From positions 444,985 through 490,356 of the forward strand of contig NZ_KE387259.1 in the NCBI RefSeq assembly GCF_000430805.1: a DNA stretch of 45,372 nucleotides, given 5' to 3'. Position numbers and translations under genes: made by a program. Within the stretch, counting starts at the first letter, position 1, and each line of letters starts with the position of its first letter. Shown piece by piece: positions 17,975-25,724 of the stretch. The DNA is from Chitinilyticum aquatile DSM 21506 (GTDB taxonomy: Bacteria; Pseudomonadota; Gammaproteobacteria; Burkholderiales; Chitinibacteraceae). The notes under the pieces are model-generated. The model was not told the DNA's origin and did no database searches. It saw only the letters and a list, made by a program, of their open reading frames with translations.

Positions 17975-18373
17975 ATGAAAACAGCCGCAGAACACAGCAA
18001 GCACCGGGACATCGTTCTCTATTCCCTGCCGACCGATCAGGCCGTGCAGGCAGCCCGCTATCTCGGGCGACTGCCGGGCGTCATTGCGCAGGCACACCCT
18101 GAACAGCGCAGCATCAGCGTGACGTACCAGATCACCGAACACACGCTGCAGGAGCTGGAAAACTGCCTGACCGAAGCTGGTTTTCATCTCGACGGCAGTA
18201 TCCTGCAGAGAATCAAGCGGGCACTGGCTCATTACTCGGAAGAGGTGCAGCGCGATAATCTCGACATACCTGAGCACAATGTGAAAACACGAGATGTCTA
18301 TGTCAGGGTGTGGGAGCATCATCCGCACGGCGATCACGATGAAACGCCCGAAGAGCTGCGCCGCTACCTCTAG
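17975..18373 (+). CDS. Conserved small protein, HMA-like fold with His-rich tail
   Basis: A 132-residue cytoplasmic protein with a strong ribosome site (GGAAGGAG) before its ATG. Residues about 12-70 read like a ferredoxin/HMA-type alpha-beta unit (DIVLYSLPTDQAVQAARYLG, then SISVTYQITEHTLQELENCL), but the metal-binding CxxC of true HMA domains is absent. The C-terminal part has a helix (ILQRIKRALAHYSEEVQRDN) and an acidic His-rich stretch, EHHPHGDHDETPEE (about 112-125), that could bind a metal. I recall similar unnamed betaproteobacterial proteins but no function. It stands alone between two terminator-like hairpins. Confidence 0.75.
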   Translation: MKTAAEHSKHRDIVLYSLPTDQAVQAARYLGRLPGVIAQAHPEQRSISVTYQITEHTLQELENCLTEAGFHLDGSILQRIKRALAHYSEEVQRDNLDIPEHNVKTRDVYVRVWEHHPHGDHDETPEELRRYL

Positions 18374-18405
18374 CAAAGAAATACCCGGCAGCCTATCTAC
18401 TCAAA

Positions 18406-18424
18406 GCCATTTTCTGCAAATGGC
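18406..18424 (+). terminator. Weak hairpin after the His-rich small gene
   Basis: GCCATTT (18406-18412) pairs with AAATGGC (18418-18424) around TCTGC. No T-run follows, so it would be at best a weak or factor-dependent terminator. The rest of 18425-18590 shows one further 8-bp inverted repeat (ATTTGCGC at 18481, GCGCAAAT at 18512) with a 23-nt spacer and nothing else I recognise. Confidence 0.3.
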
Positions 18425-18591
18425 CTGAAGCACATACCCGTTGCATTTTAGAAACATCCCAAATTGCGCGGCCATAGCGGATTTGCGCATACATGTTCAC
18501 AGTCAGGCAAGGCGCAAATGCCGATCCCTGTCAGTGCAGGAATTGCCACCAGCGCGGTGCAATTTCCATGTCATGCTGCTTTCATGCAGAC

Positions 18592-18618
18592 TAGAATCAT
18601 GACCTGACCGGTCGTCAT
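18592..18618 (+). promoter_or_regulatory. aas promoter -10 box with overlapping palindromic operator candidate
   Basis: TAGAAT (18592-18597) is a good -10 box; the -35 at 17-18 bp is weak (TGTCAT or ATGTCA). Directly downstream, where transcription would start, lie GACCGGTC (18606-18613), a perfect 8-bp palindrome, and the flanking pair ATGAC (18599-18603) / GTCAT (18614-18618). GACCGGTC-cored palindromes are typical of TetR-family operators. No TetR gene is in the window. Confidence 0.4.
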
Positions 18619-18632
18619 TTTCGGAATCTGCC

Positions 18633-20765
18633 ATGCTCAAATACGTCCTGCGCATCATCATGCGCATCCTGTTCCGGGTTGAGGTACAGGGAGACCAGTC
18701 GGTTTTCGGGCCGCCTAAAACGCTGATTGTCGCCAATCACGAGTCCTTCCTCGATGGCCTGCTGCTCGGCCTGTTTCTGCCGGTTCGGGCCACCTTTGTC
18801 GTGCATGCGCAGGTGATGAATAACCGCTGGTTCAGAATGGCCCTGAACAATGTGCCGCACCTGACCGTCGAGCCCTCCAACCCGCTCGCCATGAAAGCCG
18901 TCATCCGTCTGCTGGAAAAAGGCGAAACGGTCGTGATCTTTCCCGAAGGGCGACTTACCGATACCGGCTCGCTGATGAAGGTCTACGATGGATCGGCCTT
19001 TGTCGCTGCCAAAACCGGAGCCCGCATCGTACCGGTGCGCATCAGCGGCGCGGCACGCAGCTATTTCGGGCGGCTCTCCGGCCTTTACCCGCTGCATCTG
19101 CTGCCGCAGATCAGCCTGCACGTGCAGCCCGTCACCTCGCTGCCGATGCCCGATGGCGTAAATGCAAAAGCCCGCCGCCGCCGTGCCGGGGAAGCCATGC
19201 GCCGCATCCTGCTCGACATGCTGGTTCAGACCCGCCCGCGCCGCACACTCTACCAGGCGTTCAACGACGCACGCGACAGCTTCGGCCGCAAATTCCGCCT
19301 GGCCGAAGACATCAACATGGTCGAGGAAACCTACGGCACGCTGACCACCAAGATCGCGGCCCTCGCCCGCCTGACCGAGCGCCACACCGGCAGAGGCGAA
19401 AATGTCGGTGTACTGATGCCCAATGCCGTCGGCTCGGTCGCACTGATTCTGGGTTTGAGCGCGCGTGGCCGCATTCCGGCGATGCTGAACTACACCGCAG
19501 GCCGCGACGGGCTGATTGCCGCCTGCACCGCCGCCACCATCAAGACCATACTCACGTCACGCGCCTTCATCAGCAAGGGCAAGCTCGACGACCTGATTGC
19601 CGATCTGCCGAGCATCCGGGTGATTTTTCTGGAAGACCTGCGCAGCGAACTGAATCTTGTCGACAAGCTGGGCATCCTTGTTGCCAGCAATTTCCCGCGC
19701 TGGATGGGCATCAGCGAGCAAAGCCCGCAAGACCCCGCCGTGATCCTGTTTACCTCCGGCTCGGAAGGCAAACCCAAGGGCGTGGTGCACAGCCACGACA
19801 GCCTGCTGGCCAATGTGGCGCAGATCCGTGCGGTGGGTGACTTCAACCCGCTCGACAAATTCATGGTGGCGCTGCCACTCTTCCATTCCTTCGGACTCAC
19901 CGCCGGCGCACTGCTGCCGATCATGTCCGGCTGCAAGGTATTCTTCTACCCCAGTCCGCTGCACTACCGCCTGATCCCCGAACTGATCTACGACCGCAAC
20001 TGCACCGTGCTCTTTGGCACCAGCACCTTCCTTGCCAATTACGCCAAATATGCCCACCCCTATGATTTTGGCCGCCTGCGCTACGTGGTAGCCGGCGCGG
20101 AAAAGCTCAATCACGACACCCGCATGCTGTGGATGGAAAAATTCGGCATCCGCATTCTCGAAGGCTATGGCGTGACCGAATGCGCGCCGGTAATCGCGGT
20201 CAATGCACCGATGGCCAACCGCGCCGATACCGTCGGCCAGCTGCTGCCCTGCATCGAAAGCCGGCTGGTTCCAGTGCCGGGCATCGACAACGGCGGCCTG
20301 CTGGAAGTGCGCGCACCAAACCTGATGCTGGGATACCTGCGTTATGAAAAGCCCGGTGTGCTCGAATTTCCGCACGCCGAGAACGGCATCGGCTGGTATT
20401 CCACCGGCGATGTGGTAGCCATGGATGACGATGGCTACGTGCGCATCGTTGGCCGTGTGAAACGCTTCGCCAAGATTGCCGGCGAAATGATCTCGCTGGA
20501 GGTCGCCGAAAAACTGGCCAGCACGGCCAGTCCCGAGCACAGCCACGCCACAAGTACGCGGACTGATCCCAGCAAGGGCGAAGCGATCGTCCTGTTCACT
20601 ACCGACCGCGATTTACGCCGCGAGCAGCTGGCAGAAGCCGCCCGCTCGCTCGGCCAGCCGGAGCTGGCCATCGCACGCGACATCCGCGTACTCGATGCCA
20701 TTCCGCTGCTGGGCACCGGCAAGACCGACTACGTAACGCTCAAGAAAATGGCTGAAGACCGCTGA
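18633..20765 (+). CDS. aas: Aas-type 2-acyl-GPE acyltransferase / acyl-ACP synthetase
   Basis: A 710-residue fusion of two enzymes that re-acylate lysophospholipids at the inner membrane. The N-terminal PlsC-like acyltransferase has the HX4D motif NHESFLD (H36-D41) and FPEGRLTD (about 104-111). From about residue 220 an AMP-forming acyl-ACP synthetase follows, with the P-loop FTSGSEGKPKGVVHSH (about 372), substrate loop LEGYGVTECAPV, hinge YSTGDV and VGRVKRFAKIAGEMIS, and the C-terminal catalytic lysine context GTGKTDY. The length matches E. coli Aas (719), though fused paralogs acting on other acyl chains exist. It may be controlled by the palindrome at its promoter; an unusual hairpin separates it from the next gene. 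Confidence 0.9.
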   Translation: MLKYVLRIIMRILFRVEVQGDQSVFGPPKTLIVANHESFLDGLLLGLFLPVRATFVVHAQVMNNRWFRMALNNVPHLTVEPSNPLAMKAVIRLLEKGETVVIFPEGRLTDTGSLMKVYDGSAFVAAKTGARIVPVRISGAARSYFGRLSGLYPLHLLPQISLHVQPVTSLPMPDGVNAKARRRRAGEAMRRILLDMLVQTRPRRTLYQAFNDARDSFGRKFRLAEDINMVEETYGTLTTKIAALARLTERHTGRGENVGVLMPNAVGSVALILGLSARGRIPAMLNYTAGRDGLIAACTAATIKTILTSRAFISKGKLDDLIADLPSIRVIFLEDLRSELNLVDKLGILVASNFPRWMGISEQSPQDPAVILFTSGSEGKPKGVVHSHDSLLANVAQIRAVGDFNPLDKFMVALPLFHSFGLTAGALLPIMSGCKVFFYPSPLHYRLIPELIYDRNCTVLFGTSTFLANYAKYAHPYDFGRLRYVVAGAEKLNHDTRMLWMEKFGIRILEGYGVTECAPVIAVNAPMANRADTVGQLLPCIESRLVPVPGIDNGGLLEVRAPNLMLGYLRYEKPGVLEFPHAENGIGWYSTGDVVAMDDDGYVRIVGRVKRFAKIAGEMISLEVAEKLASTASPEHSHATSTRTDPSKGEAIVLFTTDRDLRREQLAEAARSLGQPELAIARDIRVLDAIPLLGTGKTDYVTLKKMAEDR

Positions 20766-20793
20766 TCGGGGCTATCGCCAATAGGCCTCGCCA

Positions 20794-20829
20794 TTACAGT
20801 TGGGCACACTGAGCGCTGTCCAACTGTAA
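20794..20829 (+). promoter_or_regulatory. Long leader hairpin upstream of the NSS transporter
   Basis: TTACAGTTGG (20794-20803) and CCAACTGTAA (20820-20829) are perfect reverse complements. In RNA the stem extends by G-U, C-G and A-U pairs to 13 bp with a 10-nt loop. It ends one base before the ribosome site (CGGAG, 20831-20835) and 11 nt before the ATG. No T-run follows, so it is not a simple terminator of aas; it looks like an operator or a translation-control hairpin. Confidence 0.5.
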
Positions 20830-20840
20830 CCGGAGTAGTC

Positions 20841-22160
20841 ATGTCTCGTGCCAACTGGGGCTCAAAACTGGGCTTCATTCTTGCCGCATCGGGTTCAGCC
20901 GTCGGGCTGGGTGCCATCTGGAAATTTCCCTATGTTGCCGGCAAGAATGGCGGCGGCGCCTTTCTGATCGCCTATCTCGTCTGCGTCTTCACGCTGGGCA
21001 TCAGCATGCTGCTGGCCGAGATGCTGATCGGCCGCGCCGCCCGCAAGTCGGCCACCACCGCCTATCGCGAGCTCAAGGGCAAGCTCTGGCCCTGGGCCGG
21101 GCGCCTGTCGGTACTGTGCGTGTTCATCATCCTGTCGTTCTACTCGGTGGTGGGCGGCTGGACGATTGCCTACATCCTGCGCTCGATTACCGGTGAAGCC
21201 ATCACCGCCGACACCGGCGCGCTCAAGGCTGCCTTCGGCAGCTTCATCGCCAACCCGCTGGAAGCCATCGCCTACAGCGCAGCCTTCTTCGGCATTACCA
21301 TGGGCGTCGTGCTCGGTGGCGTACAGGCTGGCATCGAGCGCATGAGCAAGATTCTGATGCCCACGCTCTTCATCCTGATGCTGCTGCTGATTGCCCGTGC
21401 ACTCACCCTGCCGGGAGCCATCGACGGCGTCATGTACTTCATCACGCCGGACTGGAGCAAGGTCAGCGCCAGCATGCTGCTGGAAGCGATGGGCCTGGCG
21501 ATCTTCTCGCTGTCGATCGGTGGCGGCATGATCATTGCCTATGGTTCCTACCTGTCTTCCGATACCAAACTTGTCGGCGCCACACTGTGGGTGTCCGCAC
21601 TGGCCACCCTGGCGTGCATCCTGGCCGGCCTGATGGTGCTGCCGGCCGTGTTTGCCTTCGGCGTTGATCCCGCTGCAGGCCCGGGCCTGACCTTCATCAC
21701 CATGCCGGCGATTTTCGCCAAGATGCCGATGGGGCAAGGCCTGGCTGTCGCATTCTTCCTGCTGCTGCTGTTCGCCGCGCTGACGTCGTCGGTTTCAATC
21801 CTCGAACCCATCGTTGCCTTCCTGATGGACGAATTCCACTGGCAGCGCAAGCCCGCCACCATCGCGGTCACCATTGCTTCCTTTGCTCTTTCCATCCCGG
21901 CGGCACTGTCGTTTGGCGTCATGGAAAAAGACACCCTCTTTGGCAAGACAGCGTTCGACCTGATGGACTACACCGCGTCCAACGTGCTGATGCCGGCTGG
22001 CGGCCTGCTCGCGGCCGTATTCGTCGGCTGGGCCATCTGGCCGCGCATCGAAACCGAGCTGCGCAATGAAGGTGCGGCCGCCATTCTGCCGGCCTTCCGC
22101 GTGATCTGCGGCTTTGTCGCGCCCATTCTGATCGGATACATCTGGATTCACGGGCTGTAA
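20841..22160 (+). CDS. Sodium-dependent transporter, NSS/SNF family
   Basis: The 439-residue integral membrane protein has the neurotransmitter:sodium symporter signature: unwound helix 1 GSAVGLGAIWKFPYVAGKNG, followed by GGGAFLIAYL, and SFYSVVGGWTIAYI in helix 3. It has about 11 predicted helices, the usual bacterial number (as in MhsT, TnaT and YhdH types), without the twelfth helix of animal transporters. Such proteins import amino acids with sodium; the substrate cannot be read from sequence. It is a single gene with its own hairpin leader and a strong terminator. Confidence 0.93.
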   Translation: MSRANWGSKLGFILAASGSAVGLGAIWKFPYVAGKNGGGAFLIAYLVCVFTLGISMLLAEMLIGRAARKSATTAYRELKGKLWPWAGRLSVLCVFIILSFYSVVGGWTIAYILRSITGEAITADTGALKAAFGSFIANPLEAIAYSAAFFGITMGVVLGGVQAGIERMSKILMPTLFILMLLLIARALTLPGAIDGVMYFITPDWSKVSASMLLEAMGLAIFSLSIGGGMIIAYGSYLSSDTKLVGATLWVSALATLACILAGLMVLPAVFAFGVDPAAGPGLTFITMPAIFAKMPMGQGLAVAFFLLLLFAALTSSVSILEPIVAFLMDEFHWQRKPATIAVTIASFALSIPAALSFGVMEKDTLFGKTAFDLMDYTASNVLMPAGGLLAAVFVGWAIWPRIETELRNEGAAAILPAFRVICGFVAPILIGYIWIHGL

Positions 22161-22180
22161 AATTCCGTCCACTCCTGCCC

Positions 22181-22207
22181 ACAGGCCACCCTCCGGGTGG
22201 CCTGTTT
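22181..22207 (+). terminator. Terminator after the NSS transporter
   Basis: ACAGGCCACCC (22181-22191) pairs with GGGTGGCCTGT (22195-22205) around TCC, an 11-bp stem with a short T tract after it. It lies 20 bp behind the stop codon. The strong stem compensates for the short T-run. Confidence 0.75.
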
Positions 22208-22286
22208 CACATTCCGGCTGTGAGAAAATCACAAGCGGTCAGGCGCGGGCTTTGGCACAATGCCTGCGACATCCTTCCGGCCTGCC

Positions 22287-22985
22287 ATGACCCGTTCCGA
22301 CTTTTCCTTTACACCCATCGGCCACATCCGCACGCCATTTCCGGACAAGTTCGGCATTCCGCGCCAGCCGCAGCTGGCAAAGCATGCTCGCGGCATCTTG
22401 CGGCTGGAACCGCCGTACGACCGGGCAGAGGCCGTGCGCGGGCTGGATGCGTTCTCGCACGTATGGCTTAGCTGGGTGTTTCACCATACCGCCGGACAAT
22501 GGAGCCCCACCGTGCGCCCGCCGCGGCTGGGTGGCAACCAGCGCGTCGGCGTATTTGCCAGCCGCAGCCCCTTCCGGCCCAACCCGCTCGGCCTGTCACT
22601 GGTCGAACTGCTCGATATCGACACCAGCGACGGCGTTGTGCTGACCTTTGCCGGCATCGATCTGGTCGACGGCACGCCGATCCTCGACATCAAACCCTAC
22701 ATTCCCTTTGTGGAAAGCCGGCCGGACGCACGCGGCGGCTTTGTCGACGGCCCGCCACCACAACTGGATGTGACATTTTCCGCCCCGGCAGCCGCGACGC
22801 TGGCCGAACTCGGCGCAAGCCACCCCGAACTGCCGGCACTGATTGCCGAAGTGCTGGCACAGGACCCGCGCCCGGCTTACGCCAATGACCCGCAACGCCA
22901 GTATGGCGTCCGGCTTCTTTCTTTCGATGTGAAATGGCGCTGCCTCGGGCAGACCGCCGTTGTAGACGAGATTACCCTGCCATGA
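22287..22985 (+). CDS. trmO: tRNA (N6-threonylcarbamoyladenosine37-N6)-methyltransferase TrmO
   Basis: TrmO (YaeB/TsaA family) uses S-adenosylmethionine to methylate t6A37 of tRNA-Thr. The 232-residue protein has the family order: FTPIGHIRTPFPDKFGIPRQ at the start, GLDAFSHVWLSWVFH, the SAM-site stretch RVGVFASRSPFRPNPLGLS, then GTPILDIKPYIPFVE, and the C-terminal YGVRLLSFDVKW extension. ATG 22287 matches the E. coli start; an in-frame ATG at 22260 would add nine residues, and neither has a strong ribosome site. The stop overlaps the next start (ATGA). Confidence 0.92.
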   Translation: MTRSDFSFTPIGHIRTPFPDKFGIPRQPQLAKHARGILRLEPPYDRAEAVRGLDAFSHVWLSWVFHHTAGQWSPTVRPPRLGGNQRVGVFASRSPFRPNPLGLSLVELLDIDTSDGVVLTFAGIDLVDGTPILDIKPYIPFVESRPDARGGFVDGPPPQLDVTFSAPAAATLAELGASHPELPALIAEVLAQDPRPAYANDPQRQYGVRLLSFDVKWRCLGQTAVVDEITLP

Positions 22986-23872
22986 AACGCCGTACCCTGC
23001 TGAGCGCCCTGTTTGCTTCCGCCCTGCTGCTGACTGCCTGCGGCACCACCGAACCGGTGATTGAAAGCAAGCCGACACCGCCGCCCGCTCCGAAGAAAAT
23101 CCGCATCGGCCTTGCGCTGGGTGGCGGCGCGGCCAAGGGCTTTGCCCACATCGGCGTGATCAAGATGCTGGAAGCCAACGGCATCAAGGTTGATGTCGTC
23201 ACTGGCACCAGCGCCGGCAGCGTCGTGGGCAGCCTCTATGCCAGCGGCATCGACCCTTTCCTGCTGCAGGAAAAAGCCTTTGCGCTCGATGAAGGCCAGA
23301 TCCGCGACGTGAGCCTGCTCTCCGGCGGGCTGGTGAAGGGGCAAAAACTGCAGGATTACGTGAATACGCTCGTCGGCAACCGACCAATGGAGAAATTCCC
23401 CAAGCCTTTCGCGGCGGTCGCCACCAATCTCGATACGGGCGAGCGCATGGTGTTCGGCAGCGGCAATGCCGGCCAGGCCGTGCGCGCCTCCAGCAGCATT
23501 CCCGGCGTGTTCGAGCCGGTACTGATTGGCGGCAAACGCTATGTCGATGGCGGTGTGGTCAGCCCGGTGCCCGTCGATGCTGCGCGTCAGCTCGGCGCCG
23601 ATTTCGTGATTGCGGTCGACATTTCCAGCAAGGCCGCCAACGGCAAGCCGGCCAGCATGGTCGGCAATGTGAATCAGGCCATCATCATCATGGGGCAGAA
23701 GCTGGGCGAGCAGGAAATGACGCGTGCTGATGTGGTCGTCCGCCCCAAGGTCGGCAAGATCGGCGCGGCGGATTTTGACCAGAAGAATGTCGCCATTCTT
23801 GAAGGCGAAAAAGCCATGCTGGCGCTGATGCCCGAATTGCGCAGGAAACTGGCCGCCAAACAAACCCAGTAA
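22982..23872 (+). CDS. Patatin-like phospholipase lipoprotein (RssA-like)
   Basis: A 296-residue patatin-family serine acyl hydrolase. It starts with a lipoprotein signal (SALLLTAC, Cys 20), so it is probably tethered to the outer membrane facing the periplasm. The catalytic dyad is visible: oxyanion motif GGGAAKGFAHIGV, nucleophile S77 in GTSAG and D189 in VDGG. The RssA/YchK subgroup it resembles has no agreed physiological substrate. The four-base overlap with trmO indicates coupled expression but no obvious functional link. Confidence 0.9.
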   Translation: MKRRTLLSALFASALLLTACGTTEPVIESKPTPPPAPKKIRIGLALGGGAAKGFAHIGVIKMLEANGIKVDVVTGTSAGSVVGSLYASGIDPFLLQEKAFALDEGQIRDVSLLSGGLVKGQKLQDYVNTLVGNRPMEKFPKPFAAVATNLDTGERMVFGSGNAGQAVRASSSIPGVFEPVLIGGKRYVDGGVVSPVPVDAARQLGADFVIAVDISSKAANGKPASMVGNVNQAIIIMGQKLGEQEMTRADVVVRPKVGKIGAADFDQKNVAILEGEKAMLALMPELRRKLAAKQTQ

Positions 23873-23921
23873 CGTATTACGCTGTAGCCATTCAGAGAAA
23901 ATGGTCGCAGAGCAATACCCA

Positions 23922-24713
23922 TCACTGAATATCCACCCTGAGCCAGACCTGATAACTCTGGCTGCCCGACTGCTGGCCACTTTCGCTCAAGCCCGCCTGC
24001 TGGCTGCTGCCGTCCTGCCGGCTCTCACCAATGAGCTGCCACTGGCCGGGCAGCGCCAGCACTTCGGCCTCGACCCCGGCCTGCGCGATGCTGCCATCGC
24101 GCTGGAAACGGCTAGCCTGTGGCGAGAGCAGCACCCGCACCTGCTCGCCCTGCACTTGTGGTCGCGCATAAAACCCTGTTCCCGTGCTTACCCACTGCCC
24201 GCCCCGCACCAGCAAACCCTGTGACGGCCACGCCTGCCATACCGGATAGAAGCGGCTTTGCCCGAGCTGTATCCACACCGGCCCGCCTTCCAGCGTGCTG
24301 GCCATGCTGCGGTTGAGGAGCCTGCTGTCGCGGTGCAGTTGCGCCATCCGGAGCGCCAGGCTGCCGCCGGCCTTGCCATCGCTGATCACCAGACGGCCGT
24401 CCGCATCCCATTGCCAGCCCTGCGTGTTCGCAAGCTGCCGCTGCTCGACTGTCAGCGTGATCTGCCGCACCGGCGTATCGAGCCGGGCCAGCATGGCTTC
24501 AATCTGCGCCAGTGTCGCCGCATCGGGTGCCCGCACGATCAGCTGCTGGTAAAACGCCGAAACGCCGGCCTGCGGAAAGGCTGCCTGCAAAACCGGTGCC
24601 AGCTCGCTGGCCGTCTTGTGCTGCGGCGACAGCGTTGTCATTTCTTCTGCCTGCCCCGGCCCGGCCAGACACAGGCAGAGCGCCAGCAGAACACCACTTG
24701 TATAACACTTCAT
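23922..24713 (-). CDS. Orphan secretin N-domain (NolW-like) periplasmic protein
   Basis: The 263-residue protein has a signal peptide (about 1-22, VLLALCLCLAGPGQA) and then one secretin-type N1/NolW module: QHKTASELAPVLQAAFP, QQLIVRAPDAATLAQIEAML and RLDTPVRQITLTVEQRQLAN. In secretins this module precedes the outer-membrane pore, but no pore domain follows; the remaining residues (about 90-263) form a Gln/Ser-rich region with beta-strand alternation ending YQVWLRVDIQ. It has a good ribosome site (AAGGAG) and is divergent from the HDOD gene. Its role is not known to me; a periplasmic adaptor for a pilus or secretion secretin is one guess. Confidence 0.7.
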   Translation of the reverse strand: MKCYTSGVLLALCLCLAGPGQAEEMTTLSPQHKTASELAPVLQAAFPQAGVSAFYQQLIVRAPDAATLAQIEAMLARLDTPVRQITLTVEQRQLANTQGWQWDADGRLVISDGKAGGSLALRMAQLHRDSRLLNRSMASTLEGGPVWIQLGQSRFYPVWQAWPSQGLLVRGGQWVSTGTGFYARPQVQGEQVRVLLSPQASRFQRDGSIAQAGVEAEVLALPGQWQLIGESRQDGSSQQAGLSESGQQSGSQSYQVWLRVDIQ

Positions 24714-24823
24714 GCGGCTTCTCCTTGCATATTGGCGACACCCTGCACGCAAACCGGTATCAATCGCAACCAGTGCGTGATCGCATGCCATAATGGTAGA
24801 ACCTCACCCGCAAAGCGACAGCC

Positions 24824-25717
24824 ATGCTGAAACAGCGTTTTGAAACCCTTGCCGGCTGGGTTGACCATTTTTCCCGCATGGAAATCCCCCTGCTGGAATA
24901 CACCCTGCATGCCTTGCGCGACCTGCATGGCCGCATGGAGGAAATCAGTGTTCGCGATATTGCCGCGGTGATCCGGCATGACCCGCTGCTGTCGCTGAAG
25001 GTGTTGCGCTACCTGCAGGCGCACCGCCACACCACCCAGATCACCGACGTTACCACACTGGAACGCTCGGTCATGATGCTGGGCATCAAGGGTTTTCTGG
25101 GGGCCATTTCCAGCGGCAATACGGTCGAGCAGCAGCTCGAACGCCTGCCGCCGGCGCTCTACGGCTGCCATGCCGCGTGCTACCGTGCGTATTCGGCCAG
25201 CAAATACGCTGAAGCCATCTGCAGCCAGCGCTACGACATCGACCCTGCCGAAGTCATGGCGGCGGCACTGCTGCACGACACAGCCGAAATCCTGATCTGG
25301 TACGAAGCGCCGCAAATGGCGGCGCAGGTGATGCTGCTGCAGCAGAAAACGCCGGGGCTGCGCAGCCGCGATGCCCAGCGGCAGATTTTTGGCGTCACCA
25401 TTCTGGAGCTGCAGATCGCGCTGGCGCACGAATGGCATTTCCCGAAGCTGATCACGCACCTCATGGATGAATCCTTCCGCGACGAGGCGCGCGTGCGTAC
25501 CGTGATGGTAGCCAATGCCCTGGCCAGGCATCTGGCCAACGGCTGGCACGATGCCGCACTGCCCGATGATTTCGCCGCAGTCGCGCAACTGATCAATGGC
25601 GATACCGATCGCCAGGCGGCTTATGAGCTGGTGCGCGATACGGCGATCAAGCTGGCGCGGGAATGGCAGTGGTTCCAGGTTGCCCCTGCTGCATCACTCC
25701 TGCCGGATCTGGAATAA
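24824..25717 (+). CDS. HDOD domain protein
   Basis: A 297-residue cytoplasmic protein with an HDOD domain, a relative of the HD phosphohydrolase fold that lacks most metal ligands and usually serves signalling. Matching stretches are IPLLEYTLHALRDL, RDIAAVIRHDPLLSLKVLRY, ERSVMMLGIKGF, the AALLHDTAEILIWYEAPQM segment and ELQIALAHEWHFP. Residues LLHDTAE keep an HD-like pair. HDOD proteins work in two-component and cyclic-di-GMP output in proteobacteria; no partner domain is fused here. It converges on the next gene with 7 bp between stops. Confidence 0.88.
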   Translation: MLKQRFETLAGWVDHFSRMEIPLLEYTLHALRDLHGRMEEISVRDIAAVIRHDPLLSLKVLRYLQAHRHTTQITDVTTLERSVMMLGIKGFLGAISSGNTVEQQLERLPPALYGCHAACYRAYSASKYAEAICSQRYDIDPAEVMAAALLHDTAEILIWYEAPQMAAQVMLLQQKTPGLRSRDAQRQIFGVTILELQIALAHEWHFPKLITHLMDESFRDEARVRTVMVANALARHLANGWHDAALPDDFAAVAQLINGDTDRQAAYELVRDTAIKLAREWQWFQVAPAASLLPDLE

Positions 25718-25724
25718 ATCCGGC

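Noticed and set aside
22252-22270. A TGGCAC-N5-CTGC stretch resembling a sigma-54 promoter at trmO
   Set aside because: It overlaps a possible start codon, the -12 element is imperfect, and trmO has no reason to depend on sigma-54. It is probably chance.
23912-23925. A 14-base match (gcaatacccatcac) to the sequence at 33146-33159, suggesting a dispersed repeat
   Set aside because: Several matches of this length are expected by chance in 45 kb, and the flanks do not extend.
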